Source: DASZQY01 sp035548515 (lineage in GTDB: Bacteria; Pseudomonadota; Alphaproteobacteria; Rhizobiales; Kaistiaceae). Taken from it: 64,000 nucleotides of DNA. The notes beneath the pieces are model-generated. The model was given only the letters and a program-made list of their open reading frames with translations, was not told where the DNA came from and did no database searches. Both the position numbers and the translations under genes were made by a program. The stretch covers positions 62,001 to 126,000 of the forward strand of contig DASZSW010000018.1 in the NCBI GenBank assembly GCA_035548515.1. The letters run 5' to 3'. Shown here one piece after another: positions 60,901 through 63,900 of the stretch (position 1 is its first letter; each line of letters starts with the position of its first letter).

Positions 60901-63900
60901 TCGACACCGCGCTGTTACCGATGAAAATGTCGAGGTTGGCATCGTCGGCAATCTGCCCGTTGGCCACGATGGGCCGCGCGGCGACCAGGCGTGGCCCTTG
61001 GGCCGCCAGGGCGATGGTCAGGTCGAGTTGGAGGCCAACATTGCCGCCGATCGTCAACGTGCCGGTGGAATGCACGTTGCTAAGTGTCGTGTTGTCGATG
61101 CGGTAGACGAATGTATCGGTGCTAGTGACCAATGGCGCCGCGACGTTCAACGTCAGGCGCAGTGCGTCACTGCCCTTGACGTAGCTCAGCGACACGGAAT
61201 TCGGGTCGACGCCGGTGATCGCCTTTAGCGCGGCGGTAAAGCTCGCGAAGTCGGTATAGAGCAGCGCGTTGCTTGAATCGCGCAGCCCATTGATGACGGT
61301 GCGCGCAAACAGGCCGCCGATGTCGAGGACGTCGCCGAGTCCGTCGTTGACGAAAGGCAACGGCTCGTTGACGAGGTCGCTCGCCGAGAGCGACGACAGC
61401 CAGGCGTCGATACCCTGCAGCGCGGTGAACAGATCGTTTGCCCGGAACGCGACGAACTCGGCGAGGCGGGCTGCATCGGCTCCCGCGAACCCGGCCTTGA
61501 CGCTATCGGCGTCAAGCTTGTTCGCGCTCAACACCAGCTGGCCTGTCGTGGAGCCACCGCCGGGGAGCGAGCCCGATAGCGTGAAGCTGCCGGCAAAGGT
61601 CGCGTGCTGAACGGTCGCGCCGATCAAAGTCTCCGGCGACGAGCCGTTGACGGCGTTGGTGGACAGCATCTGCGTCGCGGCCCCGTCGCCACCGACGGTG
61701 ACCGCGACCGCGGTGTCGATCGCGACACTGCGGCTGCCGAGGGTGGGGGCGAGCAAGCCGGCCGTGACGGCAACCGGCGCGCCCGTCGCGAGACCGCCGG
61801 CCACGGCCATCGAAAGATCGTCGACGCGGACGAACAGGCGATCGGCGGGCGCGAGCCCAGCCGATTCCGTGAACCCGAAGGTCAGCGCGATATGGGTGGC
61901 GACGTCGATCCCCAGCGTTGCGTCGACATCGACGCCCAGCGCGCTGGCAGCGTCGCCAAGCGACAGCGGATCGGTGAGCTGGCGGTGGAAAGTGAAGCCG
62001 ATGGTGTAGAGGACGCGATCGCCCGGCGTCTGGAAGCCGAGGACGCGCGCGTCGTTCACCGTCGAGGTGGTGAAGTGGCCGGCGACCGCACCGGCGTCGA
62101 GCGTGACCGTGATGCCGAGTGGCGCCAGGCTGTTGTTGAGATTGGCCAGGGCGCGCGCGTCGAAACCCGCAGTGGCGCCGCCAGCCGAGGTGACGGCGCT
62201 TTGCAGGGCGGCGCCTATCGCCGCAAGGACATCGTCCATGCCGGCCGCGTCCAGCAGTGACAGGTCGGTGAACGGCAACGTGGCCGTGAGGGTATCGTCA
62301 CCTGCAAGCTGCGCGGACAGCGCGTCGAACCAGGCCTGGAGTTCGGGCGCGGCGCTCAGCGATAACGCGCCGAGAGTGCCGGGCGTCAGCAGTGAGGAGG
62401 CGGGCGGCGCCAGGGCAGCAATGGCGGCATTGTTGGCGGTGACCGTCGCAGCGCCGGTGGCGAACGACCACTGGATCGAGATCGGAACCGCCGGAGCGCT
62501 ATTGCCGGTCGTGTTGCGCTGGAGATTGGCGCTGAACAGAGCGCCGCCGTTTCGCGTGACAGCGCCTTTCGCGATCGAAGGATCGTCGGTGAGCTCGCCC
62601 AGCGTGATTTTACCGTCGGCGTAGCCTGCCCGGGGGTCAGCAAGCGAGAGGCGGAACACGGCGTCGGTGCCCGCGACGAGATCGCCGCCGACGACACCGG
62701 CAACCGCCGCCGATGCGTTGATGACAGAAACGAGACCATCGCCAAGATGTCCGGTGCCGAGGGCAGCGGTGCCGGTCATGTGAACGGCGAGCTGCACGAA
62801 GCTGCTGTCGCCTTCGATCAGGTACACGCGTTCGCTGTCGGGCAGTGACGCGTCCAGCGATATGCCGAGGGTGATCGAGCCCGTCAGGTGGCTGGTGACC
62901 GGCGCGGTCGCGGAGAAGGCGAAGGGCACGCCGTCAATGGTGGTATTGACCTCGAAGGTCTGCGTAGTGGTCTGGGTGCGGTCCACCGCGAGGACGAGGG
63001 TGACATGATCGCCGTCGATGGTTGCGGTGGCCGGCGCGCCGAGGCGCTGGCCGATGGCGGCGGCAAGCTGATCCAGGGTCGCGTAGCTGCCGACATTGGC
63101 CGACAGATCGGCGAAGGCGCCGCTGAGATCGGACAGCGCGGCGAGGCGCGCGCCAATCAGCGGCGTGCCGGTGCCGAAGGCGTCAGGCACGACGGTGGCC
63201 AGAACATCCGGAATGGCAGCAAGGGCTTTGCTGGCCGCGGCGTGCAGGTCGGCTTCGGAAAGCTGGTCGAGGCTCGCGAGTTGCGAATTGGCGCTGTAGG
63301 TGACGACCGCGCCGCCGGGGCTGAGGTCACTGGACCAATGGACGGAGAGGGTCTCTGGCGCGGACAGCGACGTCGACGTGACCGGTAGGACCGCCGCCGC
63401 GCTGCCGCTCAGCGTCGCGTCGACCATCAGCGACGGTGGCGTCGCCTGGATCTCGGCATCGGTGATGTGGTTGCGTCCGTCGGCATTGTCGGGATCGATG
63501 AGGCTGCCACTCACCGTCGCGCTCAATGAGGCGCTGCCGTGGTGCACCGTCGTGTCCACGACGCCGACGCCGAGTTCGAGGCTCAGGTCGGGCGCAGAAA
63601 CGCCCAGCGTCGCGGAGAATGTCGTCGGACCCAGCGCGAATTCATTGGTCGCGGTATCGAAGCCGAAGGACAGCGTCAGCGCGCGTGATCCCGTGAGAGC
63701 GACCGTGGCGTTCGTCTCGCTGTTCAGGTCGAGGTCGTGGACCGTGCCCGACAGATCGAAGACATATGGCGCGGCGTTGAAGTCGCCGCCGAGCGTCAGC
63801 GAGAAGCTTTGGAACCCGTTCGCCTCGCTCTGCGTGACCGCGATGTTGTTCGGCGTGATCTGGAGCGCATCGAGAGCGGCGGCCAGACCTTCGGCGGTGT

